NCBI GenBank assembly: GCA_021495925.1
Contig: JAKEKT010000037.1
Span: forward strand, 186,001 to 250,000
Origin: Diplodia intermedia
Lineage: Eukaryota; Ascomycota; Dothideomycetes; Botryosphaeriales; Botryosphaeriaceae
DNA length: 64,000 nt
Direction of reading: 5' to 3'
Shown here piece by piece: positions 21,952-33,230 of this stretch (position 1 is the stretch's first letter; the number at the start of each line of letters is the position of its first letter). A program made the position numbers and the translations under genes. The notes beneath the pieces were generated by a model, which had not been told where the DNA came from, did no database searches, and saw only the letters and a program-made list of their open reading frames with translations.

Positions 21952-24900
21952 ATGGCTGAAGTGTCCGCGAGCCAGGAACATGCATCAAACATTGATGCTG
22001 AGCATCGGAGCCGACCGGCCGTAGTAGAACTCATATTCCAGGGAGAGACTTATTCTTTGCCCTGGAACATTTGCAAGACCTGGCCGGTAAGTCTTATCTG
22101 TCACTGTAGCAGATTGATTGGCTAAATTGATTAGGGCACCGAACGGTTGATAGCCTCTGCGCACAGCAGAGAGGCTGAACGGAAGCAAAGTACGACTGGA
22201 GGGTTAGGTCCTACGTTGGTGGATCAACCTGCCCTAGAATACGACTTGGTGGATTCTGATGGAGGCATAATAATGCCGGAAGTCTGGGAAGACATGGTTT
22301 CTCCCGGCATAACCGTAACGGTGCGACTGTGGGGTGACCTCGAGAATGACCATTCATCAGTAAAAGAGCGCTTGGAGGGTAATGACCCTTCTGTCAGAAA
22401 TGAAGATTTGGAAGATTTACCGGAGCCCGCTCCGCCTGCCGGCGAATTCGATGGTCCCCATGACTTCGTTGAAGAATGGGTTAGAGATTTCTCTGAGCGG
22501 GCCTATTACGAGACGCCGAAACCGCAAACATCATCGTACATGGACACATACACGTCAACCTCGAGCACACCCTTCATCAGATTGGCCAACCCTACAAACT
22601 TCCACCCTTTTCAAGTCCCGCGGGGAACCAATGGGAAGAAACTCTCGTTCGACTTTGAGATCCCAGCTGGAATTGAGACACAGGGCCTCAAAGCTCCTAA
22701 GCTACATTGGCCTCAGAATCACATCAGTGTTTCAGCCTTGAATGCTACGAGTCTGGAAAGATTAGATGTGCATGCAGCCAGGATATCTGGCGACAGCGGG
22801 TCATCCCTGGAACTACTGTCAGTTCCTGGCCCGCAAAGAGACGAAAAGGAAGATTGCCCAGAATGGCGCTGGCTGTGGGATCCAAAAGTCTTTCCCTGTT
22901 TTACCTATGGACTAACCGACGTCCGGGCAGTCATATTCAGCGGGAGTGCACGGACTTCGATACATTCAAGGCAGGGAATGTACCAACATGTAATCAAGTA
23001 TACACTAACAGCGTCCAAGGCTTTTGCACTGAATACGCCAGAGTTGAAGGAAAGCATGCTCAAGGTTATCCACGACATGTTGGAAAAGGTGGAACAAAAG
23101 AACTTCGTTAACGGGAGATTCGTGGAACCAGCCACAGTCATTCGCGCCGATGGCCCAATCTCTGGAGACGAATCGGGGAATGGAACAGCCGACTTCGCAA
23201 TATTTCTCTGCTTTCCGTACCTAGAGGCTTCTGAGCAGGAATGGAAGAGGAGTGTCGAAAATAGATCATCAGATCTGCACCCCTCAAGAACTTTGCTTCA
23301 ATCCTTCTACCCATGGGAGTCAACTCGCGAGCGAGATCGTGAGCAGGCTCTACCGAAATACCACGGCGGATATTTCTCCGGCCAAGCTGTCCACGTGCCG
23401 CATCTATGGGCCATACAAATCAACGAAGGTTAGTTTTCGACCTTGTATAATCGATTGTAGCTAATACTTGAGTAAGATGCACTAATAACCTGTGGTAAGA
23501 TGACCAAAGATAGCCTGTGTGGGCCTTCCGTACACTCTAAAAGCATTGTTCCTTCATTTCACATCACAGATCAGCAGGGGCAGCCGTTCTTGTTGGATTT
23601 TGGAGAGTACGAGACGCTTTTGGTAAGCTCATTTGTGAGGGGACCTTTTTAATGAACTGCGCTCGTATGATAACATCAGCATGTGACAGAAAATCGAAGA
23701 CACATTGCGCCAACATCTAGGGCCTGCCAAATTGGAAACGGCTGAGGACTACTATCCTGAAGTGTTCAAGATGTTTTCTTCCAAAGTGCCGCAGATCCAT
23801 AGGCTTGAGCTAAAGTCAACAAATAAAAACCCAATGGCTACCGACGAAAAAGGCCCACACGACTCCAGCACAACATTTGGGCAAGCTGTCCATTTGTCGA
23901 TCGTTGACGAGAAGCTCTCACCAGAACCTTCCAAACTCGGGTCACGGCCATTCTTCACGTGGGATCGTGACGAAGATGACGACAGCAAGACCATCATTCC
24001 AGAAGGGTGCATCACTGACAACCTGCAACTCAACGAAGCCGAAATGATAGAAAGGCTGAACACACGACATGACTCTGAAAGTTCCGGGTTTTTTCTCAAA
24101 GAACCCGCCAGCTTCGAGCCACTCGAGTTTTTCAACGCCGAGTTTCGTGGGGAACATTTTTACCAACGCATGCGGTCCAATTTAGGGAACCAAATCCAAG
24201 ATATCATTGCATTTCCAGAGTCGGCTGCGGAACAAGCTTCAAGTTCGGCACATCAACGGCTGCCAATATCAGAAGTCTCCTCTTGGTCTGATATCTGCTT
24301 CTCGGCGCAGAAAGATGTGATCATGTCGAAGCAGAATCAGCTTTTGGCCGGACTTCAGCAATACACTGTGGCTTTACAAGGGCTTTTGGAAACCTTCGCC
24401 CCAAAAACCTTCATATCGAAATCCGAGGTGTTTGGGAAAGTTTTTGGTGAAACATATCACCTGGCAGATGTAAGTTCAAGAGGAAATCTATATAGTATCG
24501 CTCCTAATCAAAACCATAGTAGGTAGTTCTGAAGTCGCAAGTGGATTTTCCAACCGAACCGCACGGCAAGTGGGTCATTCTGGCGGACTGCTCCTCAATG
24601 GAAGCGTTGATGCAACTCCTCAAGGAGAGGAAGCCCCCGAGACGTCACAGTCGTTCCCAAATTTGCCGAAGCTCGGTGCAGTACGAAGAAGCAGACAAGG
24701 CCATTGAGCATTTGAAGAACCGGCACTTTCCAAAATCGAACCCGATTCGCCTCCCGCTAATGGACACAATGCAGACCTCAGCGGAACCGGGGTACTATGT
24801 CTCGAACACATGCCTAACCCCTGTCCATGATAGACTCGACCGCTTCAATGATCTCATCGGAGCTTGTCTGGAGACAATCGAGAGTTTAAGGTTGTTTGCG

Positions 24901-26503
24901 GAATCGATACATGTCAAGGTCTCTCAAAGCAACGGTGACAGATCACCCCATGCGAAACTTTCGGGCTCTTTTTTCCTTTGCTTCGAAGTCATCATGGCAT
25001 TTGTCTTTGCTGCGCAGAAAGCAGCACAGCACATTGAGTCAATGTATGATAACGGGAAGCTTGGCGACAGCGACAAAGAATTTGCACAGCTTCGAGCTCG
25101 CCTCTTAGTCATGGAAGTGTTCGGACGCGCTGCTCAGGATACTTTGTCAGAAGCACAAGAAATCCTTACGGAACGTTTGATCCCGAGGCCAATGGCAGGC
25201 CTAAGCAAGCACATTGCCTTTGGTCCGAGCCTACTCGTTGCATGGATAATGCGCAGCCTGGTGGTACGAGATTTGAGCCCAAAGGCCCCAAATACCCGCG
25301 CTACAGTGCTTTACACTGAATGCTTTCAAAAACTTGCAAGTCAGGCCCCGCTCGCGGTAAGTTCCCCTGCTGACGACACTGATACAGCGCTACGAAACCA
25401 ACCATCATCCGCGGAAACGCTTGCTGCGGGACATAAATCTTTTGGAAGAGGAGCTGAATGCCATTTTGCGGGTGGTCGACTGGCAAAGAGAAGCGATCCA
25501 AAGCTTCATGGCCGTGTTGGACCACCGGTCTTATCGGAAAGCCAACGGAAAACGCCAGGCACGATACGCAGTCGAACAGAACGTCCTGATCAGCGCTTTG
25601 AGACCACTCGCAACATATGTGTCCGAGTACAGATACCTAGCCGGACTCTGCCCATCGCTCTCCAAAAAGACGAACCAAAGCACCGAGATCAACGAAGAAG
25701 ATCACGGGAAAGCGATTTTGGTCTTCACAATCGTCACCGCCATCTTCCTGCCACTCTCCTTCGTCACGAGCTACCTCGGGATGAATACTACAGACATACG
25801 GGATACCGGATACGACCAATCGCTGTTCTGGATAATCTCGCTACCGCTCACAGTTACCATCATGGCCTTGATTCTAGGCATAGCATACAACGGCGACGAC
25901 CTGCGAACCATGCTGTCCGATCTTCGTCGGACCGGTAGACTCACCCAAAGCGGCACGAGATACAAGGACGAACTCATCCAGGTGGGGAACAGGAGAGTTG
26001 CGAGCAGCAGCACCAACCCCTTTTCGGGCAACAGCGGGCAAGGCAACAAGTCTTTCGCGGGCGGGGCCGAGTTCGAGTCCCCTTTCATCGCGGTACAGAA
26101 TCCATTCTCATCGACAGGCTCCCTGCACCGTCCACGCGGCCAGCATCGCTCACGCCAGCAACCCTCCCACGTGCCTACCTACGTCAGAATCCACAGAGAC
26201 CACATCGCGATCGAGACATTGAACCAGTATGGCCTTCCATGGCAATGGGATCAGGTAAGCCGTTGCAGCCTCGTGTCCACACGGCAGGGCCGGGCCGCGC
26301 GTTATCATCCACGCCGAACTTTGATTGCCCACATACACTGACATGTCTCCAAACAGTCCGATCCGAACTACTTCATCATCCTCCGTGAAATGGATCCGAG
26401 AGAGACCGACATCCTTTTCGAGCACACGCGACGCCTCCGCTCAAGCAAGAAGAAAAAAGGCACACCTGCTCGGTTCTTCGGCAAACCGCGACCTCAACCA
26501 TAG
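21952..26503 (+). CDS. CorA-type transporter-like protein with N-terminal ubiquitin-like region, 1369 aa
   Basis: Seven exons: 21952-22086, 22135-23428, 23570-23622, 23690-24469, 24523-25356, 25388-26254 and 26357-26503. Introns are 48, 141, 67, 53, 31 and 102 nt; all junctions keep the frame. Residues 20-125 read VELIFQGETYSLPWNICKTW ... YDLVDSDGGIIMPEVWEDMV ... VTVRLWG, the pattern of the ubiquitin-like domain found at the start of many filamentous-fungal proteins. The C-terminal third has the CorA layout: helical ELNAILRVVDWQREAIQSFM, then a membrane segment ending YLGMNTTD with the GMN motif (nt 25778-25786, about residue 1163), then a second membrane segment (SLFWIISLPLTVTIMALILG). CorA proteins are Mg2+ channels, but such long fungal forms are functionally untested. 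The middle 800 residues are not recognised. Third codon positions look AT-richer than in neighbouring housekeeping genes. Confidence 0.85.
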
Positions 26504-26949
26504 ATCAGCACGCAAGGGGAACGAACCGAGCAAACCGAACCCTTCAGGTCCGCCGGGGGCTATTGTTTGTATCGGAAAAAAGGATTAAACTGTCGTGGTT
26601 CACCCGACAGCAACGACGTGGCCGGGAAGATTAAGAGTATTGAATACCGCGGCAGGTCATTAAATCAGCATTTACGTAGAAGCTACATGTACCTACAATG
26701 CAGGCTGATAGCAACACAGCACAGTACGACGTGCTTTGACTTCCCGTGCAAAATTACTTGGAGTGCGGCCACCATGACCAGGGAAGACATCGGATTGCAA
26801 ATGCGATTTGAAAGCCAAGGAGCGGCTCTACGACGCTCGACAGGACCATTCTACAGACCGACGCGACAGGCTGCAAAAAAAGGAAAAGAGCACGGCATGG
26901 GAGAGAGATATGCTGGAAACGGGCATTTGTCGGGCAAAAAGGAATGCAA
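26504..26949. other. Intergenic region downstream of the CorA-like gene
   Basis: 446 nt with no gene seen. The end next to the 5S rRNA gene carries, on the minus strand, the T-runs that follow the 5S 3' end (TTTTGCATTCCTTTTT). Confidence 0.45.
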
Positions 26950-27069
26950 AACGTACAACAGCCGGGATTCCCCAATGGTCACCCACTTGAGTACTAATCG
27001 GCCGGTTCGCAGCTTAAGTACGGCTGAGCGGACGGGAAGCCCTGCATTCTGCGACCTATGTTCGTACGT
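26950..27069 (-). rRNA. 5S ribosomal RNA gene (copy 1)
   Basis: 120 nt on the minus strand beginning ACGTACGAACATAGG. It contains GGGCTTCCCGTCCGCTCAGC and GTGGGTGACCATTGGGGAAT, ends GTTGTACGTT and is followed by TTTT. These are the conserved blocks of fungal 5S rRNA. Compared with copy 2 (53271-53390) it differs at least at positions 9 (A for C), 25-26 (GC for TA) and in the CTTAAG/CTCAAG segment. The change at position 9 removes a pair of terminal helix I, so it may be a variant or weakened gene. A TATATTTTA box sits 29 nt upstream, at the same spacing as in copy 2, and about 70 nt of upstream sequence is also shared. Dispersed single 5S genes are normal in filamentous ascomycetes. Confidence 0.9.
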
Positions 27070-28418
27070 GACAGAGATTGCTGCAGGAATAAAATATAAC
27101 TGCAAGTGAACAGGTTGTTGACTGCGTGTCGGCTGGCCTGCAACACTCTGTCACAGATGGCATTTCTTGGCACCAGCCATTTCTATGCGTCGTATCATTT
27201 TACTCCTCAAGATATTATTGATCTAGTAGAAAGCCAATTAAGAAAGGCTTATGAGAAGTCCAGGGTCTTTGAGATTGTTGTTACAAGTTCTACCGCTTGA
27301 TACATGGGTTGGAAGAAACCGGCAGTAGGCGGAGACATGCGGACCGAGTAAGACCAGGCTTCTCCTTGGAGAAGGCGAAATGACTCGGACCTATCCGACC
27401 AGAGTGAGGCGCTGGGATATCGCTCAATGACATGGCACGGCGCAGGTTTGGCCGAGTGTATCGTGCCGTTGTTCTCCGCAGTCGAAAGATAGCGGTTTCA
27501 TTGGAGGTTTCGCCCTATCGTAGAACCAGGCATGCCAGGCGGCGTCCCAAGACGCTGCATGGTCTCGGTGTTGAGTTCGAATGGAACCAGAAGCCTGAGA
27601 GGTATTTCAAATCGGCAGCTGTGGTTCAGCCTTTTGTCGCACAACCGCGCAACAGGAACAGACAAGAGGACGTTGCAGCTTCAGAATGTCGATGCCACCA
27701 ACAGAAAAACAGAGTTTACGCCACTTGACCGATCGGCCAGCCCAAGCCCTGGTTCGGACCGCGTCGATCCCTGCAGAGGGCTGCGGGGCTTGCTGCGTAC
27801 CACATTCTTCACCACACCTCCCCACCTCAGCTCCACACTGGCTATCCACAGATTTGACTGTGAGTGCTCTTGAGCTGAGTCCCAGCTGCACCACTGATCT
27901 CAGTCTCATACTGCTGCAATTTCCAATCCGAGGCGCAATGCACATGTTCCCTGAGTATGATAGTCCCCGCTACGGCAGTTGATCAGAGTTCATCGGCAAA
28001 AATGCCGACAAGTAGCCCACATCGATTCGGACAGTCCTGCAGTCTTAACTTCCGACACAATCCTAATTCTCAGCTAGCTGCATTACTGTCTTGCTCTCCC
28101 GCAGTATGTGGCTCTTTCAAGCATTAGACCAGGAGAAACCTGGCTGTTTCCTGGATAAGGCATCCAAGGCACACGTTTGACAAGATTCCGCTACACCCAT
28201 TGGTCTTGAAGTGGGTGGTCTTGTGCTTCCCAGAGAGTTTGCGCCCACCCCCGCAGTATGCGATCGAAAAAGAAGGGAGAATGAAGACGGACGCAAGACA
28301 GTTCTATCTGCCTTCCGATGTGGGGGTGACATAGATAAAAGCTGTTCAAGCGGTCGGCATATTCGTACACCCTACTGAAGGTCCTCCACATCTCTGTACT
28401 CTAGGACCCACCAATGCC
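27070..28418. other. 5S upstream element and intergenic region before the MFS gene
   Basis: 27070-27137 is the upstream block shared with the other 5S gene, including the TATATTTTA box (about 27091-27099, minus strand). The remaining 1.3 kb shows no gene with recognisable features; several open frames of about 100 codons have no motif support. Confidence 0.5.
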
Positions 28419-30199
28419 ATGGAAGTACCAAGCCTGCCTACAATGGAAGCGAAGACCCAAGTCTCCGAAACATCCGATTCACGGCCGGAGTCGCTGGACA
28501 TTGACTACGAGGCGGAGAAGAAGCTGCTACGGAAGCTGGACTGGCACATACTTCCCATCGTTGGACCTCTCTACGTCTTCAGCTTCCTCGACCGCATCAA
28601 CATCGGTGAGTGAAGGTGCTTCCTGCGTAGTCACGTCCAACTCCTAACGTACGCAAGGCAATGCGCGACTGTACGGTCTGGAGGAAGACCTAAATCTCAG
28701 CAGCATGCAATTCTCCATCGCGCTGTCTGTCTTCTTCGTCACCTACGTCATCGTCGAGATCCCGTCGAACCTGATCATCAAGCGTGTCGGAGCCTCTCGA
28801 TGGATCCCCGTAAGCAAGCCGATACTCAGTCTGTCATCAACACTGACGCCTACTTCAGTTCATCACCTTCACATGGGGCATCATCGCCACCTGCACCGGC
28901 CTAGCCCAGAAGTTCCAAGACCTCGTAGCCCTCCGCCTTCTCCTGGGGCTCTTCGAGGGCGGCTTCGTCCCCGGGATCCAGCTATACCTGACAAGCTTCT
29001 ACACGAGGAAGGAGATGGCCATGCGAGTAGCACTCTTCATGATCAGCCCCAGCATCGCCGGAGCATTCGGAGGCTTACTCGCCTACGCCATCGGGTAAGA
29101 AAAAACCCCCAACCCTGATACCATTCTTGACTGATGCCCCCCTCCCACTAGCCACATGGACGGCTACCTCGGCTACCGCGGCTGGCGCTGGATCATGATC
29201 CTCGAAGGCATCCCAACCAGCCTCCTCGCCGTCCTCGCCTACCTCCTCATGGCCGACAGCCCCACCAGCGCCTCCTACCTCACGCCCGGCGAAAAAACCC
29301 TCCTCCTCTCACGCCAACAGCGCAGCAACACCAGCCACCCCCACCCGCACCCCACCACCACCACCACCACCACCCCCACCGACCCCCCCTCCCCGCGCCG
29401 CGCCGACGTCCTCGCCGCCCTCGCCGACCCCATATCCTGGGCCTTCGCCGCGACGGGCTTCTGCAGCGCGACGGTCAACTACGGCTACAGCGTGTTCCTA
29501 CCCACACTCCTCCACGGGCTCTACCCCGCGTGGTCGACGCCGCGCGTGCAGGCCATGACGATCCCGTGCTACGGCGCGGGCGTCGCCGCGTGCCTGCTGC
29601 TGGCGTACGCGTCCGACCGGCTGCAGCGCCGGGGCGCCGTCGCCGCCGCGAGCGCGCTGGTGGCGTGCGCGGGGTACGTCGTGCTGCTCGCGACGGGGGG
29701 GACGGCGTCGGCGGCGGCGGCGGGCGGGTATGCGGGGTGCGTGGTCGTGCCGGTGGGTATGGGGGCCGTGGCGACGGTGTGCGTTGCGTGGCAGGCGGGC
29801 AATGTGCCGAGGTTTGGGAAGAGGGCGGTGGCGCTGGCGATGCAGATGATGGGGACGAATACTGGGGGCATTATGATGAGCTATGTGAGTGTTTTTCCCT
29901 TTCGCCCTCCCTTCGCCCTCCCCCGTCTCGATTGCTGGCAGAAGGAAGCTGTGAAGCTTATGTGTTCGACTCCTCAGATCTATCCCAAGTCTGAAGGACC
30001 CCGTTACCGGCGTGGGCATTCGGTCACGCTGAGCTTGGCGCTTGTGGCGGTTGCTTTCATTTGTTTTCTGTCGTGGCACTTTGCGCGCGTCAATAGGCGG
30101 AGGGCGGCTGGGAAGGAGGACTGGAAGCTTGCGGGTTTGACGCCGGAGCAGGTTGAGGAGCTGGGTGATCGGAGCCCGCACTTTGTTTACACGACTTGA
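28419..30199 (+). CDS. MFS transporter, Dal5/allantoate-permease type anion:cation symporter, 509 aa
   Basis: Five exons: 28419-28605, 28658-28809, 28859-29094, 29152-29884 and 29978-30199, with introns of 52, 49, 57 and 93 nt. The N-terminus has the family's cytosolic lead-in ESLDIDYEAEKKLLRKLDWH, then PLYVFSFLDRINIGNARLYG, and the motif region EGGFVPGIQLYLTSFYTRKE between helices 4 and 5. GYRGWRWIMILEGIPTS and, near the end, PKSEGPRYRRGHSVTL are also typical. Twelve membrane helices are expected. Members import allantoate, nicotinate, pantothenate, biotin precursors and other organic anions; the substrate cannot be read from sequence. The last intron's length is a multiple of three, so a retained form would also be in frame (adds 31 residues). 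It converges on a secreted hydrolase gene with 143 nt between stops. Confidence 0.92.
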
Positions 30200-30342
30200 T
30201 GATGATCAGATGGCTGGGCGAGATGGTATGAATGCTTGGAGAGCTCACGCTTGTAGCTTAAAAGTGCGACATTCTACGTTTGCTAAAATGGTAGGGAGAG
30301 AGTTGACTGACTGCGACCTCGGGTGGGATTTCGAAAGCATCC

Positions 30343-32396
30343 TCACTCATCAACCCTCTTGAAAACAATCATCTCCTCCCCCATCTTCGGCTCCATGGCC
30401 AAATGCAGCCGCTCAACCTTCCCACTGACGCCGACGTCGAAGCGAGCCTTGAGCGGCATCTCATCGTCGAACAGCGCATTGGGAAACTCCTTGGTAGCGC
30501 CCAGCCAGGCCATGAAGTACTCACCCGAGACGTGTTCCAAGCACATCTGATAAGACCAGAGCTTGTCCATGATGTCCGCGTGGAGATGCTTATGCCGAAG
30601 CCCATCATGCGCCCCCTCGGCCCCGTATCCCCCGCTCTCCTCGTCCCCGCCCTCAACCGGACTCGCCCCATGGCCATCCTCGACAGCAAACCTCACCCTC
30701 CCATACCCCTCATGCTCAAACACGCCCTCGTACGCCTCCAACGGCAGCCTCAACCCCAACCACCCCTCCCCCCCTTCCACCGGCGCCTCGGGAAACAACA
30801 CACCCCTCGCCCTCGCCCTCCTCTCCCTATTCTCCGCCACCCTCCCATCCACGACGCCAACCGCATCCCACCGCTCCCCCGCCGGCGTCCCCGCCAGCCC
30901 CTCCACCAACGCCACCACCACCCTCTCCGCCGCCCACCCGCCCCTCACCTCCGTATTCGCCATGACCGCGACCCCCCAGCCGGCCTGCGGCACATACGCC
31001 ATCTCGGCCGCATACCCCGTCACCGCCCCGTTATGGCGATACACCCGCAACCCGCCCGCGCGGTACGTCACCAGCATCCAGCCCAACCCATACAGCTCGG
31101 GCCCCACCCACGGCGCGTTCCCGCCGCCGCCGGCGCGCTCCGCCTCCTCGGCCGCATCCGCCGGATCCGACACCACGCTGCGCGCCGCGCGGCGCAGCTC
31201 GCGGAACCCCTGCGGCCCGGGGAAGAAGTTGGGGCGGCGCGCGAGCAGGGCGCGCAGGTAGCGCGCGTAGTCGGCGACGCAGCTGAGGACGTTGCCCGCG
31301 CCGACGAGCGCGGGGGCGTCGCCGACGTACGGCTCGCGCACGAAACTGCCCGTCGCGTTGTCCCAGAAGTACGGCGCGGAGAGCTGGCCCGGTGCGTGGC
31401 GCTGCGCGTCCGCCAGCGACGCGAAGGTGGCGCGCATGCCGAGCGGCGTCCAGATGCGCGCGGCGACGAACTCGGCCCAGGTGGTGGATGTGAGCGTCTC
31501 GAGGACGTGGGCGAGGGCCGTGTACATCATGTTGCAGTACTGCCACGTGGTGCGCGGCGGCGCGGTGAGCGGCAGGTGGCGCAGGTTGCGGACGTGGGCG
31601 GCGAGCGTCGTGTTGGGCGAGGCGGCGTAGGAGAGGTCGTGGCGCGGCATGCCGGTGCGGTGGGTGAGGAGGTCTTCGAGCGTGGCGGTGCGGGTCGTGT
31701 GGGCCGAGGGCAGCACGAAGTCGGCGCGGATGAGGCTGGACACGGGCGTGGTGAGGGAGAGGTCGGGCGGGAGGTCGTTGCTGCTGCTGGTCGTGCCGCT
31801 TTGGTGCTGGCTTTCTTCGATCAGGATGAGGATTGCGGCGGCCGTGAAGGACTTTGTGGTCGAGCCGACGTAGTAGAGCGTGTCGGGCGTGGCGTCGACG
31901 TCGGGGAGGATGGCTTTGCCGTAGCCCTGTGTTTGTCTGGTATTAGTTCTGCCCGTCTCAACCGACTTGTCCCAGGTGTACTTGAATCTAGAAGTATACG
32001 GGAAATGGGAATGCAAATCACCTTCGCAAATGTAGTGTCCCCATGCACCACGGCCACTGAGAGACCCGGCACGTGCCAATGCTCCAACGTCTCCTTCACC
32101 ATCCGGTCGAACTCCTCATCAAACGGATCCCTGACGACGTACTTCTCCTTCACCCATTCGTCCCAGCCATCATCTCCACCATCGGCCTCCTGATCGACTC
32201 GTTCGTAGTCACCAGCTCGTTGGCCATCGGTCTCAAAGACGGGCTCCTGCTGTTGGTATTGCTGTTGTGACTGTTGGTGCTGCTGCTGCCCGAACAGCCG
32301 TGCTGCTGATGTGTGTGACGATAGCCTGTCAAAGGACGGTGGGGCAAGGCAGTGGCCTAGTAATGGGAGGGAAGAGAGGACGAGTGACGAACGCAT
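30343..32396 (-). CDS. Secreted beta-lactamase-related serine hydrolase, 652 aa
   Basis: Exons 32396-32022 and 31926-30343 are separated by a 95-nt phase-0 intron (GTGATT...ACAG). A signal peptide is visible (MRSSLVLSSLPLLGHCLA), followed by a Gln-rich and acidic linker (residues 35-90). The catalytic part begins HVPGLSVAVVHGD and contains the serine motif GSTTKSF (S-x-x-K), the YCN equivalent of the Tyr-x-Asn motif, and HNGAVTGY in the position of the third (K/H-x-G) motif. This is the layout of class C beta-lactamase/penicillin-binding-protein-like esterases. A separate C-terminal beta domain (from about residue 480) follows, as in lactamase-like fungal enzymes. Fungal members hydrolyse esters, lactones or amides; the substrate here is unknown. 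Its convergent neighbour is an MFS importer, so extracellular cleavage followed by uptake is possible but unproven. Confidence 0.9.
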
Positions 32397-33230
32397 CTTG
32401 AAGGAATAGCGAGATGGAGTGAGAGGAGCGATAAGTGCTTAGGAAGCAAGGCAGAAACGCTCTCGGGATATCCCTCGAGAATATCAACCAAGTAGCCAAA
32501 GAACCACTGTTCGTTTGATTCAACTCAATCCGCTGTTCAAGGCAACAACAAAACAATTCCCCGCTCCAAATCAACCCCACTTTTACTGGATAAGGGAGAG
32601 CCGGACCGGCAGCAAACAACAAACAAATACCCTGTAAGCTGCAGGCCTCACGACATCATCCTGCGTCTCGCTTATCCCTCGCTCGCGTGCGCCGTCCGAC
32701 CAATCGCTTCCAGTCGTTAAGCTGCTGCCTAATGGATGCGCGAGACAACGGATATAGGCAGCGGGATGGGAAGATGATAACGGTCCTTGGTCCGATGGTA
32801 GATGGAAGTTGGTTGGTGATGGAAAAGACGGTGACGGCGCCCAACGGAGATTGATCGTCAACCTAATTCCCCCACCCTAGCGTGCCCAGCCACAGCCACA
32901 ACGTCACATCTACTTCTTGAGGGATAGATGAACAACCATCCCACCCTTATGATCCAGGTGTGCGAAAAGCTGAAAGGGGACCGCGCCCTCACACTGGCCT
33001 CTCCTCCGGTATACTCCGACACAAGAAAGAGAGAAAGGCGTGAGATCATTTGATTAAAGGCAGCAAATATTCCTCATTAATAATTCGTTTGCGTCAAGTC
33101 ACCCGAAATAAGTTCTTCGCGCATTTTCGTCAAGTGTACAGGAGAAAATCAAGCGCATCCTAAGTAAGCATGAGAGAAAAGTATCATAGGGAAAAAATCC
33201 AGCTACGTGAAGGAAAGGCACGATTTTGCT
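32397..33230. other. Intergenic region
   Basis: 834 nt containing the promoter side of the hydrolase (32397 onward, minus strand) and the 3' end of the HET pseudogene. No gene seen. Confidence 0.45.

Noticed and set aside
26900..27137. Repeat shared with 53.2-53.4 kb considered as a transposon end
   Set aside because: The shared block is a 5S rRNA gene with its upstream promoter; no terminal repeats or target-site duplications were seen.
30403..32193. 596-codon plus-strand open frame opposite the lactamase-like gene
   Set aside because: It is the GC-rich antisense shadow of a gene with signal peptide, catalytic motifs and an in-phase intron; its own translation is Pro/Arg/His-rich low complexity.
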